Program-made: the position numbers and the translations under genes | The notes under the pieces: generated by a model | Seen by the model: the letters and a program-made list of their open reading frames with translations, nothing else | The model's database searches: none | What the model was told of the DNA's origin: nothing | Assembly (NCBI RefSeq): GCF_001426665.1 | Contig: NZ_LMEY01000001.1 | Coordinates: forward strand, 502,054-566,053 | Length of the DNA: 64,000 nucleotides | Direction: 5' to 3' | DNA from: Rhizobium sp. Root1334 | GTDB taxonomy: Bacteria > Pseudomonadota > Alphaproteobacteria > Rhizobiales > Rhizobiaceae | Part shown: positions 1-9,066 of the stretch, piece after piece | Layout of the letters: each line of letters starts with the position of its first letter | Position numbering within the stretch: position 1 is the stretch's first letter

Positions 1-1802
1 GTTTCGCCGACCAGTGTCACACCGGCACGGACCTGATCGCCCGAGGTGGTGATCAGTGCCTTGATCTCCTTGGCCGCATTGGCCGAGCGCTGGGCAAGCT
101 CGCGCACTTCCTGAGCAACGACGGCGAAACCCTTACCGGCATCGCCTGCACGGGCGGCCTCGACGCCAGCATTCAGGGCCAACAGGTTGGTTTGGAACGC
201 GATATCGTCGATGACGCCGATGATGTTGGAAATCTCGCCGGAGGATTTTTCGATACCCTGCATGGCGTTAACGGCATTGCGGACCACTTCACCGGACTTT
301 TCGGCACCGGCGCGGGTGCGGGCAACCAGCTGGCCGACCTCTTCGGCGCGGCGGGCGCTGTCCTTGACCGTCGTGGTGATCTGCTCGAGAGCTGCGGCTG
401 TCTCTTCGACGGAAGCTGCCTGCTGTTCGGTGCGGCGGGCAAGATCGTCGGCGGCCGTGCGGATTTCCATGGCACCGGCATCGATGGCGCGAGCATTGGC
501 GCCAACGGCCTGCAGCGTCTGGTGCAGCTTGGTCACCGAATTGTTGAAGTCGGCGCGCAGACGATCGAGATGCATGACGAACGGAACCGAGATGCGGTAT
601 CCGAGATCGCCATCGGCAAGACGGCCAAGACCGGTTGCCAAGGCCTCGACGGCCTGCTGGATGTCGGCGGTTTCTTTTGCCTTCAACGCTTCGCGCTCGC
701 GGCGCTCCTGCTCAGACAGCGAACGGCCGGTTTCGGCTTCGCCTTCGAGGCGCGCGCGCTCGATGGCGTTGGCGCGGAAGACGGCAACGGCAGCGGCCAT
801 CGAACCGATCTGGTCGCGGCGTTCCTGGCCGGGAATGTCGGCCTCCAGGTCACCGGCGGCAAGATGCTCCATGGCGCCGGTCATATCGGTGACCGGGCGG
901 ATGACGAGACGGCTGAGCAGGGTTGCGAGGAAGGCGATCATCACACCGACGGCCAGAAGCGTGGCAACGGTGGCGGCAATCCGGAACTTGCCGATGGCGG
1001 AATAGGCGACGTCGGCATCGACGACGAAACCAACATACCATTCAACCGTTGGCAGACCGGCGACGGGTACGAAGCTGACGAGCTGCGGCTTGCCGTCCAG
1101 CTCGGTCTGCATAATCGTCGAAGCGATCGAAGGTGTCTCCACCGGGAAAGCATCGGCGAGTGTCTTGGTGACCAGCTTGGCATCCGGATGAACCAGGATC
1201 TGGCCGGATTTGTTGACGAGGAAGGCAAAGCCTTCGCCGCCGACATCGATGTCCTTGACCATCGAGACCAACGTCTTCAGCGAGAAATCGCTGCCGGCAA
1301 CGCCGATCAGCTTGCCATCTTTCTTGACCGGCGCTGCAGCGCTGATGATGAGATCGCCGCTCGATGCATCGATATAGGGGTCGGTCAGCACATTGCCACC
1401 AGCCTTGACAGCATCCTGATACCATGGGCGTTTGCGCGGATCGTAGCCTTCCGGCATCGGGTTAATCGGCCACGTGGTGAATTTTCCGGTTTCGTCGCCG
1501 ACATAGGTGCTGATGAACTCCTTGACGAGTACATCGTTGTTGAGCGTGGCTTCGAGCCCGGCCTGATCGGCGGTGTCTCCTGCAGCATCAGCCACCATCG
1601 CAGTGAGCGTGACGCGGCCGTTCAGCCAGTTGGCAACACTCTGGGCGGCCTGCTTGCCGGAGGAAGAAATGTTCTCCTCGACGGCGCGGGTCGTCGTGTC
1701 ATGCTGGAGGCTGTCGATATAGACGGAAAAGCCGGCAAAGGCGGCAACGACGACAAGGGACGCGGCGACAAGGATACGCGTCATGAGATTGGATCTTTTC
1801 AA
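1..1802 (-). CDS. Methyl-accepting chemotaxis protein, 3' end cut by window edge
   Basis: Transmembrane chemoreceptor that relays periplasmic ligand binding to CheA/CheW. About 600 codons are visible. The protein opens with a hydrophobic segment ([14 protein letters not shown]), followed by a periplasmic double-Cache-like sensor (for example [17 protein letters not shown]), a second membrane segment, a HAMP region ([21 protein letters not shown]) and the start of the signalling domain up to the conserved hairpin tip ([20 protein letters not shown]). The C-terminal methylation helix lies outside the window. The most likely start is a TTG at 1802, because AGGGAAG sits six bases upstream; an in-frame ATG at 1784 is the alternative. 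The ligand cannot be inferred. The family assignment is secure. Confidence 0.93.
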   Translation of the reverse strand, partial: MKRSNLMTRILVAASLVVVAAFAGFSVYIDSLQHDTTTRAVEENISSSGKQAAQSVANWLNGRVTLTAMVADAAGDTADQAGLEATLNNDVLVKEFISTYVGDETGKFTTWPINPMPEGYDPRKRPWYQDAVKAGGNVLTDPYIDASSGDLIISAAAPVKKDGKLIGVAGSDFSLKTLVSMVKDIDVGGEGFAFLVNKSGQILVHPDAKLVTKTLADAFPVETPSIASTIMQTELDGKPQLVSFVPVAGLPTVEWYVGFVVDADVAYSAIGKFRIAATVATLLAVGVMIAFLATLLSRLVIRPVTDMTGAMEHLAAGDLEADIPGQERRDQIGSMAAAVAVFRANAIERARLEGEAETGRSLSEQERREREALKAKETADIQQAVEALATGLGRLADGDLGYRISVPFVMHLDRLRADFNNSVTKLHQTLQAVGANARAIDAGAMEIRTAADDLARRTEQQAASVEETAAALEQITTTVKDSARRAEEVGQLVARTRAGAEKSGEVVRNAVNAMQGIEKSSGEISNIIGVIDDIAFQTNLLALNAGVEAARAGDAGKGFAVVAQEVRELAQRSANAAKEIKALITTSGDQVRAGVTLVGE

Positions 1803-2055
1803 GGCAGACTTCCCTAATGCGCACCGGCGATGACGCCGGGCGGAGGCTTGAACGTATCCGCGCGCGGGACCGGCGGCCGGCGCTATAGCGCGAGACCGTT
1901 CCAGAATGCGGGGATGGGATGACATGCCACGGGGGCGCAGACGGCGCGCCTCATGCGCCCGGCAAAGGCCGGCAGACTGGGCCCCTGATTGCCCGGACCA
2001 TACGGATGGCCACTTAAAGCAGGGTTAAATTTTCATTGCAGGAAAAGTGAGGGCT

Positions 2056-3144
2056 TTAAGGGTTCTTCGCCGGTTTCAGCGCGGAAAGCGGCGGTGATTT
2101 CTTCAGACCCCAGGCAGTCGCCAGATGCATGGACGAGGAAATACCGGCGTCCAGCATGTAGGGGCCGGGCGTATCCGCCTTGACCCGCGATGACGGCCGC
2201 GGCTTCAGCGGCGTTCCGTGGCCCATGCCGTCGATCAGGTAGAGTTCGACGGCAAGCTTGCCGGAGGCATCCTTCCAGACGCGGTGAAGGTGGCCATCGA
2301 CTTCGTTTTGCGCGTAGGCGCCGCTGTCCAGGTCATGCACATCCAGCCATTGCTGCACGAGCGCATCCGCATTGTTGAGGGATACCGTGTGATCCTTGGT
2401 TCCATGCCAGATCGATACGGTGGGAAAACCGCGCACCACCGGCGATGCGGCCCGCACGAGATCACCCCATTCCTGACCGGACCGTTCCGGTGCGGACTTC
2501 ATCGCGGCCAGCGCCCGGTGCACGTCACGCGCGGCGCCATAGGGCAGCCCGGCGATAACGCCGCCACCGCGAAAGATATCCGGGTAGGTTGCAAGCATCG
2601 CCGCAGTCATCGCCCCGCCCGCGGACAGGCCGGTGACGAAGACACGCTTGTGGTCGATGCCGTGCGCCGACGCCATCTTCGCGACCATCTGGCGGATCGA
2701 CATCACCTCGCCGCGGTCGCGTGTGACATTGCTCGGGCGGAACCAGTTGAAACAGAGATTGGCATTGTTGGAACGCTTCTGCTCGGCATAGACGACGGCA
2801 AAACCGCGTTCCCGAGCCAAAGTCGACCAGCCGCTGCCCTTATCATAGGCTTCGGCGCTCTGGTGACAGCCATGCAGGACGACAACGAGCGGCGACTTTT
2901 TCGGCAGGTCCGCCGGCACGTAGCGAAACATCCGCAGACGGCCGGGATTGCTGCCGAAAGCCTTGACCTCTTCCAGACGGGTGGTTGAGCGCGGCATTGC
3001 GGTTGGCCGTGCTGACGGCAGCTTGGTGGAGGCTGGGGACGCGAGCGCCTTGCGCGTGACCTTGACGGCCTTGGCAATGGTCTTCTCCCAACGCCGATGT
3101 TGCTTGAACATATCGGACAGGGAAAACATGAAACGAGACCGCAT
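2056..3144 (-). CDS. PHB depolymerase family esterase (LpqC-like)
   Basis: Alpha/beta-hydrolase of the esterase PHB-depolymerase family, about 362 residues. The oxyanion region VVLHGCHQSA is followed by the nucleophile elbow GLSAGG and a late His in DGMGHGTPL, so the Ser-Asp-His triad looks complete. The N terminus (MRSRFMFSLSDMFKQ) has no clear signal peptide, unlike many secreted members, so localisation is uncertain. The start at 3144 is preferred over a longer frame because GAGGA lies seven bases upstream. Substrate may be a short-chain polyester or an acetylated polysaccharide; the sequence does not decide. It stands alone, with 250 bp without recognisable content between it and the chemoreceptor start. 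Confidence 0.85.
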   Translation of the reverse strand: MRSRFMFSLSDMFKQHRRWEKTIAKAVKVTRKALASPASTKLPSARPTAMPRSTTRLEEVKAFGSNPGRLRMFRYVPADLPKKSPLVVVLHGCHQSAEAYDKGSGWSTLARERGFAVVYAEQKRSNNANLCFNWFRPSNVTRDRGEVMSIRQMVAKMASAHGIDHKRVFVTGLSAGGAMTAAMLATYPDIFRGGGVIAGLPYGAARDVHRALAAMKSAPERSGQEWGDLVRAASPVVRGFPTVSIWHGTKDHTVSLNNADALVQQWLDVHDLDSGAYAQNEVDGHLHRVWKDASGKLAVELYLIDGMGHGTPLKPRPSSRVKADTPGPYMLDAGISSSMHLATAWGLKKSPPLSALKPAKNP

Positions 3145-3273
3145 GGACGAATCCTCGGTTGGCGGCATGCCTCCGATGCCGAAATTCCTCCACGCACAGA
3201 GATTATATGGGCCTGTCCCGCGATCCGGCAAGGTTGTGAGGGATTATTCCTACGGTCGGCTTCCGGCGCGGAG

Positions 3274-3404
3274 TACCCCCCTCTGTCACTTCGTGACATC
3301 TCCCCCACAAGGGGGGGAGATCATTCTTTTCCCAAAAAGCCTAAAAGCCTGCGGCTAATCTCCCCCCTTGTGGGGGAGATGTCGGCGTCGCCGACAGAGG
3401 GGGA
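3274..3404. repeat. Rhizobial intergenic palindromic repeat (two inverted arms)
   Basis: Two arms of about 47 bases are inverted relative to each other: each carries a C-run, CTCTGTC, a small hairpin (CACTTCGTG or CGGCGTCGCCG) and ATCTCCCCC/CACAAGGGGG. They are separated by about 36 bases. This is the familiar RIME-like element that lies between genes in Rhizobiaceae. Here it sits between the divergent-facing ends of the esterase promoter and the enoyl-CoA hydratase stop, and could act as a transcript end structure for the fad-like operon. Confidence 0.75.
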
Positions 3405-3439
3405 TGCGGAAAGCACTAAACTTAATCTTTGAAGCCCAA

Positions 3440-4192
3440 TCAACGCCGCATGAAAGCCTCGAAAGCAGCGCGGGCTTCGGCACTCTTCAACTGCGCGGCA
3501 AAATGTTTGGCCTCCTCGTCGATTCGCGCCAGCACATCGGAGCGGTCACCCCGAATAAGGTCGCGGGCGATGCGCAGGGCTTCCGGTGGCTTTTTCGCCA
3601 GGCTTGCGGCCAGCGCCAGCACCTCCTCCTCGATGGCATCGGCACCGGCGATCTTCCAGATCAGCCCCGCTTCCTGCGCCTCTGCGGCGGTGAAGGGTTC
3701 ACCGGCGGCGAGAAGCGCAAAGGCGCGCTGATGACCGGCGATGCGCGGCACGATCAGGCTGGAGGCTGCCTCCGGCACCAGGGCCAGATCGACGAAGGGC
3801 GTCTTGAAGGTCGAGCGCTCAGAGGCGATCGTCAGATCGCAATGGAGATGGATGGTCGTGCCGATGCCGATCGCCAGGCCATCGACGCCGGAAACAACAG
3901 GTTTCGCCGCACTCGCCAGCGCCTTCAGGAACTCGATGACTTCCTGCCCCATCGATCCGCCCATGGCAAAGGCCATGAAATCAGCCATGTCGTTACCGGC
4001 CGAAAAGCAGCCTTCGGTGCCGAGAAAAGCCGTGACGCGGATGGGCTCGTCGGTTCCGGCGACAGTAAGTGCATTGGCCATCTTCGCGTACATCGCCCGG
4101 GTGATGGCGTTCTTTTTGGCCGGCCGGTTGAAGCGGATGACCTGAACGCCCGCATAGGCCTCGGGCCGCTCGATCAGCACATCATCGGTCAT
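3440..4192 (-). CDS. Enoyl-CoA hydratase/isomerase family protein
   Basis: Crotonase-fold enzyme of about 250 residues acting on enoyl-CoA esters in fatty or branched-chain acid oxidation. Family signatures visible are the RFNRPAKKNA N-terminal strand, the oxyanion-hole region FSAGNDMADF and the catalytic loop with E in ALVPEAASSL preceded by GLAIGIGTT. It follows the acyl-CoA dehydrogenase by 31 bases, so the two are probably one transcript, giving consecutive beta-oxidation steps. The ATG at 4192 is chosen because AGGAG lies at a normal distance; the ATG at 4198 overlaps that ribosome binding site. Exact substrate unknown; PEA rather than the two-Glu pattern of true crotonases suggests it could be an isomerase-type member. 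Confidence 0.88.
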   Translation of the reverse strand: MTDDVLIERPEAYAGVQVIRFNRPAKKNAITRAMYAKMANALTVAGTDEPIRVTAFLGTEGCFSAGNDMADFMAFAMGGSMGQEVIEFLKALASAAKPVVSGVDGLAIGIGTTIHLHCDLTIASERSTFKTPFVDLALVPEAASSLIVPRIAGHQRAFALLAAGEPFTAAEAQEAGLIWKIAGADAIEEEVLALAASLAKKPPEALRIARDLIRGDRSDVLARIDEEAKHFAAQLKSAEARAAFEAFMRR

Positions 4193-4223
4193 GGTCATCT
4201 CCTTTGATCAGGCCAGTGTTCAA

Positions 4224-6005
4224 TTAGGCAAGAGCGATACGGGCGCTGGCAAGGCTTGCTGCACCGGTGACAATGCTGTCTTTGAGCGCGCGCGTTTCGG
4301 ATAGAAGGTTTTCAGCGGCAAACCGGCAGAGCGCGATGCGGACATCGCGGCCACCGTCGTCCACCTCTGCCAATCCGCCCTTGGCGAGATAGACACCCGT
4401 CAATGTCAAGCCGAACAGCCGCTGATAGGCGGTGGCACCGGAAAGCGCTTCGGCGGATTTGCCTTCGGCAAGACGCGCCAAAAGCCATTCCGTCGTCTCT
4501 TCCAGATCGGCGATCGCATCATCGAGACGGCTGCCGGTTTCCCCGAAATCGGCAAGATTGGAGGAACCGGCCTCTTCAGCCACCGCCTTCAACTCGGCAA
4601 TGAAGCCGCGCACATGGCCGCCATCCGACAGGGGCAGCTTGCGGGTGACGAGATCGATCGCCTGAATGCCGTTGGTGCCTTCATAGATCGGCGCGATCCG
4701 GGCATCGCGCAGATAGCGCGCCGCACCGGTCTCCTCGATGAAGCCCATGCCGCCATGTACCTGGATGCCCATGGAGGCAGCATCGACGCCGACATCGGTG
4801 CCGAAGGACTTGGCGATCGGCGTCAGGAGACTGGAGCGTTCCTGCCAGTGACGGGCCTCGTCGCCTTCAGAGACATGCGCCCGATCGACCGCATGGGCGC
4901 AGCTCAGCGCGATGGCGCGGGCGCCCTGTGTCAGCGCCTTCATGGTCAAAAGCGTGCGGGCGATATCCGGGTGCTCGATGATCGGGCTCATACCCGTGCC
5001 CTTCCAGCCCGGCGCCTTGCCCTGCGTGCGCTCGCGGGCATAGTTCAAAGCATGCTGGGTGGCAGCATCGGCCATCGCCACGCCCTGGATACCGACGGCA
5101 AGACGGGCATTGTTCATCATCGTGAACATGCAGTTGAGGCCCTTGTTCTCCTCGCCGATGAGATAACCGACGGCGCCCTTGTCATCACCGAAGCGGCCAT
5201 CGCCATAGACCATGGTGCAGGTCGGCGAGGCATGGATGCCAAGCTTGTGCTCCAGCGAATGGCAGAACAAATCATTGCGGGCGCCGAGCGAACCATCCGC
5301 GTTAACGAGGAATTTCGGCACCAGGAACAGCGAGATGCCGCGCGTCCCTTCGGGAGCCCCGGCGATCCGCGCCAGCACCAGGTGAATGATATTGTCTGTA
5401 ACCTCATGATCGCCCCAGGTGATGAAGATCTTCTGGCCGAAAATCCGGTAGGTGCCATCGTCCCGGCGCTCGGCACGGGTCTTGAGCACGCCGAGGTCGG
5501 AACCGGCATGCGGCTCGGTCAGGTTCATCGTGCCGGTCCATTCACCCGAGATCATCTTGGTGAGGAAGGTGGCCTTGAGTGCCGGTGACCCATGTTTTTC
5601 AAGCGCATCAACGGCGCCCATGGTCAGCATCGGGGCCAGAGCGAAGGCCATCGAGCCGGCATTCCAGAATTCCATGGCGGCAATATGCAGCATATGCGGC
5701 AGCGCCTGGCCGCCGAATTCTTCCGGGGCCGTCAGGCTGTTCCAGCCGCCGGCCGCCCAGTCGCGATAGAGACCGGCCCAGCCGTCCGGCACCTGCACCT
5801 TGCCATCAACGAGCTTCGAGCCCTGTCGATCGCCGACATCGGCCAGCGGTGCCACTTCTTCGGTGGCAAAGCGCCCAGCTTCACCAACGATCGCATCAAC
5901 GAGATCCTCGTCGAGGTCGCCGAAAATACCTGCAGCCAGATCCTCGCCAAGCCCGGCCACATGCTTCAGCGTGAACAGAACTTCGTCAACCGGCGCCTTG
6001 TACAT
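4224..6005 (-). CDS. Acyl-CoA dehydrogenase (long, about 593 aa; DmdC/FadE-like)
   Basis: FAD enzyme that introduces the alpha-beta double bond into acyl-CoA. The length (about 593 residues) fits the long family with an N-terminal cap and a C-terminal associated domain rather than the 380-residue short-chain enzymes. Visible signatures include MNLTEPHAGSDLG (middle domain), KIFITWGDHE, the C-terminal QVHGGMGFIEE and the catalytic-region YEGTNGIQAID. The start at 6005 has GGGAGGAG six bases upstream; the six residues upstream in frame are not needed. A LiuR-like operator lies 86 bases upstream of the start. Related proteins include 3-methylmercaptopropionyl-CoA dehydrogenases, but the substrate cannot be set from sequence alone. 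Confidence 0.9.
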   Translation of the reverse strand: MYKAPVDEVLFTLKHVAGLGEDLAAGIFGDLDEDLVDAIVGEAGRFATEEVAPLADVGDRQGSKLVDGKVQVPDGWAGLYRDWAAGGWNSLTAPEEFGGQALPHMLHIAAMEFWNAGSMAFALAPMLTMGAVDALEKHGSPALKATFLTKMISGEWTGTMNLTEPHAGSDLGVLKTRAERRDDGTYRIFGQKIFITWGDHEVTDNIIHLVLARIAGAPEGTRGISLFLVPKFLVNADGSLGARNDLFCHSLEHKLGIHASPTCTMVYGDGRFGDDKGAVGYLIGEENKGLNCMFTMMNNARLAVGIQGVAMADAATQHALNYARERTQGKAPGWKGTGMSPIIEHPDIARTLLTMKALTQGARAIALSCAHAVDRAHVSEGDEARHWQERSSLLTPIAKSFGTDVGVDAASMGIQVHGGMGFIEETGAARYLRDARIAPIYEGTNGIQAIDLVTRKLPLSDGGHVRGFIAELKAVAEEAGSSNLADFGETGSRLDDAIADLEETTEWLLARLAEGKSAEALSGATAYQRLFGLTLTGVYLAKGGLAEVDDGGRDVRIALCRFAAENLLSETRALKDSIVTGAASLASARIALA

Positions 6006-6091
6006 ATTGGTCTCCTCCCGCACTTACATGATAACATTGCTGCATGGCAGTCCAGCAGCGGCGTCGTCGTTGGACCGAGAAATTATTGATT

Positions 6092-6107
6092 TTTACGTAA
6101 ACGTCAA
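6092..6107. promoter_or_regulatory. Putative LiuR-type (MerR family) operator
   Basis: TTTACGTAAACGTCAA resembles, from memory, the TTGACGTAAACGTCAA-type sites described for LiuR, a regulator of branched-chain amino acid and fatty acid breakdown in proteobacteria. It lies upstream of the acyl-CoA dehydrogenase/enoyl-CoA hydratase operon. The site is inferred from resemblance only; no liuR gene is in the window. Confidence 0.5.
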
Positions 6108-6212
6108 TATTCGATCTGCTCACGCTCTCCCTGCCCTTCAGATCGCACCGTAACAAAACTGTCATGAAACCCGCATACAGCGAAGTCTGGCCCTTTGCCG
6201 GAACAATGCAGC

Positions 6213-7205
6213 ATGAACCTGATCTCGTCCGAAATACCGGGGCTCGTCTGGGCCTATCGCTTCCTGCCGGGCGACAGCCGCTGCGTGCGGATCGCCGCTG
6301 ATTCGTCCATCGACGCTCTGATGGAAGGCGACGGCTGGGTGTGGCTGCATCTGGCACTGAGCGATGCGCGCACCCCCGGCCTGATCGAACGCATCACCAC
6401 CTTGCCCGCAAATGCGCTTTCAACGCTGACCAGCCATGACACGCAAGCGGCAGTGACGATATCCGACGATATCGTCTATGGCACACTGGTCGATTTCGAA
6501 CGCACGTTCGATACGGAGACGAAAACCATTGGCTGGCTGCATTTTGCCGTCACCGAAAAAATCATCATTACCACGCGGCTGCACCCGCTGCGCAGTATCG
6601 ACAGGGTCAAGGCCGCAATTGAAAAGAATGCCCGCTGCGGCCGGCCGATCGATCTGTTCGAGATGATGGTGGTCGAATTCCAGCGCACGCTGATCAGCCT
6701 GGTTCTGGAATTAACGGAAGACCTCAACATCATCGAGGATGATGTTTATGGCGAGGCCGGGCATAATCATCAGCCGCGGCTGGCGCCGCTGCGACGCACC
6801 GCCGTTCGGCTGCACCGGCATTTGCGCACATTGCTGGCGCTGCTACGCCGGGCTGGAACCTCTGAGGAGGACGAAGTGCCGGAAGGCTTCATTGACGTTG
6901 CCGAACGCCTGTCTGACAGGCTGGAAGCGGTCGACCGCGATGTCTTCGCGTTGCAGGAACGCGCCCGCCTGTTGCATGAAGAGATCGACAGCAAGCTGTC
7001 GTCAGAGACAAACCGCCATCTCTACATCCTGTCGCTGATGACGGCCTTCCTCCTGCCGCCGACGCTTGTCACCGGCTTTTTCGGCATGAACACCAGCGGC
7101 CTGCCTTTTGCCGAAGGCATTCACGGCACCCTTCTGGCAGGTTTCCTGATCATGATGTCGATGGGCGTGGCCTGGACGATATTGAAGCGGATCGGAATTC
7201 TCTGA
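6213..7205 (+). CDS. CorA/ZntB-family divalent cation transporter
   Basis: About 330-residue CorA-superfamily membrane transporter. A long acidic, helical cytoplasmic domain is followed by two C-terminal membrane segments; the first ends with the family signature GMN in LVTGFFGMNTSGLPF. The linker GLPFAEG and overall length are closer to the ZntB branch (Zn2+ transport) than to classical Mg2+ CorA, but metal choice is not certain. The ATG at 6213 is used; an upstream in-frame TTG at 6195 exists and neither has a strong ribosome binding site. It is divergent from the acyl-CoA dehydrogenase operon. A second CorA-type gene sits at the right end of the window. Confidence 0.88.
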   Translation: MNLISSEIPGLVWAYRFLPGDSRCVRIAADSSIDALMEGDGWVWLHLALSDARTPGLIERITTLPANALSTLTSHDTQAAVTISDDIVYGTLVDFERTFDTETKTIGWLHFAVTEKIIITTRLHPLRSIDRVKAAIEKNARCGRPIDLFEMMVVEFQRTLISLVLELTEDLNIIEDDVYGEAGHNHQPRLAPLRRTAVRLHRHLRTLLALLRRAGTSEEDEVPEGFIDVAERLSDRLEAVDRDVFALQERARLLHEEIDSKLSSETNRHLYILSLMTAFLLPPTLVTGFFGMNTSGLPFAEGIHGTLLAGFLIMMSMGVAWTILKRIGIL

Positions 7206-7206
7206 C

Positions 7207-7234
7207 AAAAAAAGCCGGAGACGAGGTCCCCGGC
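7207..7234 (-). terminator. Rho-independent terminator of the BA14K gene
   Basis: On the minus strand a GCCGG-rich hairpin (GCCGGGGACC / GTCTCCGGC) is followed by seven T. It lies just past the BA14K stop codon and immediately after the convergent CorA-like gene. Confidence 0.8.
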
Positions 7235-7263
7235 CGATAGTCTGTGCTGATCAACGCGTCCCG

Positions 7264-7755
7264 TCAGTAGGGTGAATTGCACTGCCTGCGTGGGCCGTTG
7301 TTCGGCTGATAGGTATTGTCGTAAGCACGGTAGCTGCGATAGCGATTGTAGCACCACTCGACATGGCTGCCGCCATACCGGACTGGCGGCTGGGCAATAG
7401 CCCCACCGATCACGGCACCGGCGGCAAAGGCACCCAGCGGGAACCAGAAGCCGTTATATTCGCGGTATCCGGGGCGATAATAGTTATAGCCGCGATGACC
7501 GTTGTAATAAGAATATCCGCCATGGCGATAATAGCCATGCCTGTTGTTATTGTAGTAGCGCCTGTTGTTGTTGTAGCGCGGCCGGTTGTTGTAGTGGCGC
7601 TCACCGTAGCGATTATATTGCACGGCTTCAACATTCGACCGTTCAGCGGCGACCGGAACCGGGATCTGGGTAAAGGCCTGCGATGGCGTAAACGACGTTG
7701 CCAGCAAAACGGCAGACAGCGCCAACGATGCCACCTTTAATTTGAAAACACCCAT
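7264..7755 (-). CDS. BA14K family secreted protein, Tyr/Asn-rich
   Basis: 163-residue exported protein. An N-terminal signal peptide ([13 protein letters not shown], cut near SQAF) precedes a strongly repetitive middle rich in Tyr, Asn, Arg, His and Gly, a short Gly/Ala hydrophobic stretch ([14 protein letters not shown]) and a C-terminal BA14K-type motif with [12 protein letters not shown] and two Cys. BA14K proteins are known from Brucella as immunoreactive lectin-like proteins and are common in Rhizobiales. The start at 7755 has GGAGGAG six bases upstream, which rules out the longer open frame. The likely place is the outer envelope; ligand unknown. Confidence 0.85.
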   Translation of the reverse strand: MGVFKLKVASLALSAVLLATSFTPSQAFTQIPVPVAAERSNVEAVQYNRYGERHYNNRPRYNNNRRYYNNNRHGYYRHGGYSYYNGHRGYNYYRPGYREYNGFWFPLGAFAAGAVIGGAIAQPPVRYGGSHVEWCYNRYRSYRAYDNTYQPNNGPRRQCNSPY

Positions 7756-7907
7756 GCGGGGCTCCTCCATCAACTGCTTTCGGACAATATTGTCTTGCCG
7801 GTAGAACGCTTTGTGCCTGGTTTTGTTCCACGGCACCACAACTAAGCATGTCCGGCGCACACGCGCCAGATGTGTTATGCCCGGGTCGCGGTGAAGAGGT
7901 TTGAGGC

Positions 7908-7923
7908 TTAATCCTCCGTTAAC
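7908..7923. promoter_or_regulatory. CtrA-type box TTAA-N6-GTTAAC
   Basis: TTAATCCTCCGTTAAC matches the alphaproteobacterial cell-cycle regulator CtrA consensus of two TTAA half sites seven bases apart. It lies 22 bases upstream of the lysozyme start and in the divergent region shared with the BA14K gene. Binding is inferred. Confidence 0.6.
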
Positions 7924-7945
7924 CATCTTTGCGCACCCTCTTCAG

Positions 7946-8938
7946 ATGGAAAAGCGCCGGACAGCACGCTTGGGCAAGTTTTTCCGCCTCGCCGCTTGCC
8001 TCGGCGTCGCGCTGTTTTCTGGCGGCGGCCTGATCCCCAAAACACTGGCCCGCGACGTCACCCCGTGGAAATCACCGGACCATGCCCTGGTGATCGACGC
8101 CTACGAACTCAACATTATCGACTGGGATGCAATGCTGAAGGACAAGCGCATTGCCGGTTTCATCTCCAAGGCATCCGACGGACTACCGGAAAGCTTTGCC
8201 TGTACCGGCGATCACGCGGGCGACACGGTGGCCCACTGCAAGACGATGTGGCGCAAATATGCCGTCAGCCGCGAACTTTACCAGACACGGCGGCTGATTG
8301 CCCGGGCAAGCGGCCTGCTCTGGGGGGCCTACCATCTCGCCCGTCCCGGCAATCCAGTCGACCAGGCCAATCACTTCCTCGACTATGCCCAGCCGCGCGA
8401 CGACGAACTGATGGTGCTCGATATCGAGGGGATCGACCCGGAAAAATACATGTCGCTGGAGGATGCGGCCATTTTCGCCGGTCATATCAGGACCCGCACC
8501 GGCCGTTACCCGATGCTCTACACCAATCACGCCACTGCCAGATATATTGCTGCCAATCGCGACCGCTTCCCGATCCTGTCGCGTCTGCCGCTCTGGTATG
8601 CCCGTTACAAGCCAGGAATCCGCAATGTCTTTCCGATGGGAAACTGGGATAGCTACGCGCTCTGGCAGTTCTCAGCAGCATCCAACTGCGGCAAGCGGCG
8701 CTGCCCCTATCGCGTCGCGGGGACGTTGACGGATATCGACGTCAACGTCGCAGCGATGAGTGCCACGGCGCTCAAGGCGGTCTGGGCCAAGGGCGAACTG
8801 CTGCCGGAAAAACCGTTGGAAAGACCGGTCATGATCGCCTCGGGCAAAGCAGTTTCTTTTTCGGGCGCTGGCATAGGCGTCGATATGACCGTGACGGGAT
8901 CGATCGCCAAAATGTCAATTCCGCTCGGCCTTCGCTAG
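7946..8938 (+). CDS. Glycoside hydrolase family 25 lysozyme-like protein
   Basis: About 330 residues, exported, probably cleaving peptidoglycan glycan strands (N-acetylmuramidase). A basic N terminus and hydrophobic stretch (LAACLGVALFSGGGL) look like a signal sequence. The GH25 barrel shows VIDAYELN near the start, AYHLARPG, the catalytic acid pair in MVLDIEGID, YTNHATARY and the C-terminal LWQFS strand. The ATG at 7946 is chosen; an upstream in-frame TTG is poorly placed. The CtrA-type box directly upstream suggests cell-cycle timing of wall remodelling. Confidence 0.85.
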   Translation: MEKRRTARLGKFFRLAACLGVALFSGGGLIPKTLARDVTPWKSPDHALVIDAYELNIIDWDAMLKDKRIAGFISKASDGLPESFACTGDHAGDTVAHCKTMWRKYAVSRELYQTRRLIARASGLLWGAYHLARPGNPVDQANHFLDYAQPRDDELMVLDIEGIDPEKYMSLEDAAIFAGHIRTRTGRYPMLYTNHATARYIAANRDRFPILSRLPLWYARYKPGIRNVFPMGNWDSYALWQFSAASNCGKRRCPYRVAGTLTDIDVNVAAMSATALKAVWAKGELLPEKPLERPVMIASGKAVSFSGAGIGVDMTVTGSIAKMSIPLGLR

Positions 8939-9066
8939 AAATCGCCATTGCGATGCCGCCACGAATTTACCATAAGGCTGGAAATGCCGTGTCGGGGGTA
9001 GCCTGTTTACCTCTTTGCCGTATGAGAACCTGAAACCAAGGCAATGACACTGCACATGATGGGCAG

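Noticed and set aside
192-1817. 541-codon plus-strand open frame
   Set aside because: It is the antisense shadow of the chemoreceptor gene; the minus-strand frame has clear HAMP and signalling-domain motifs.
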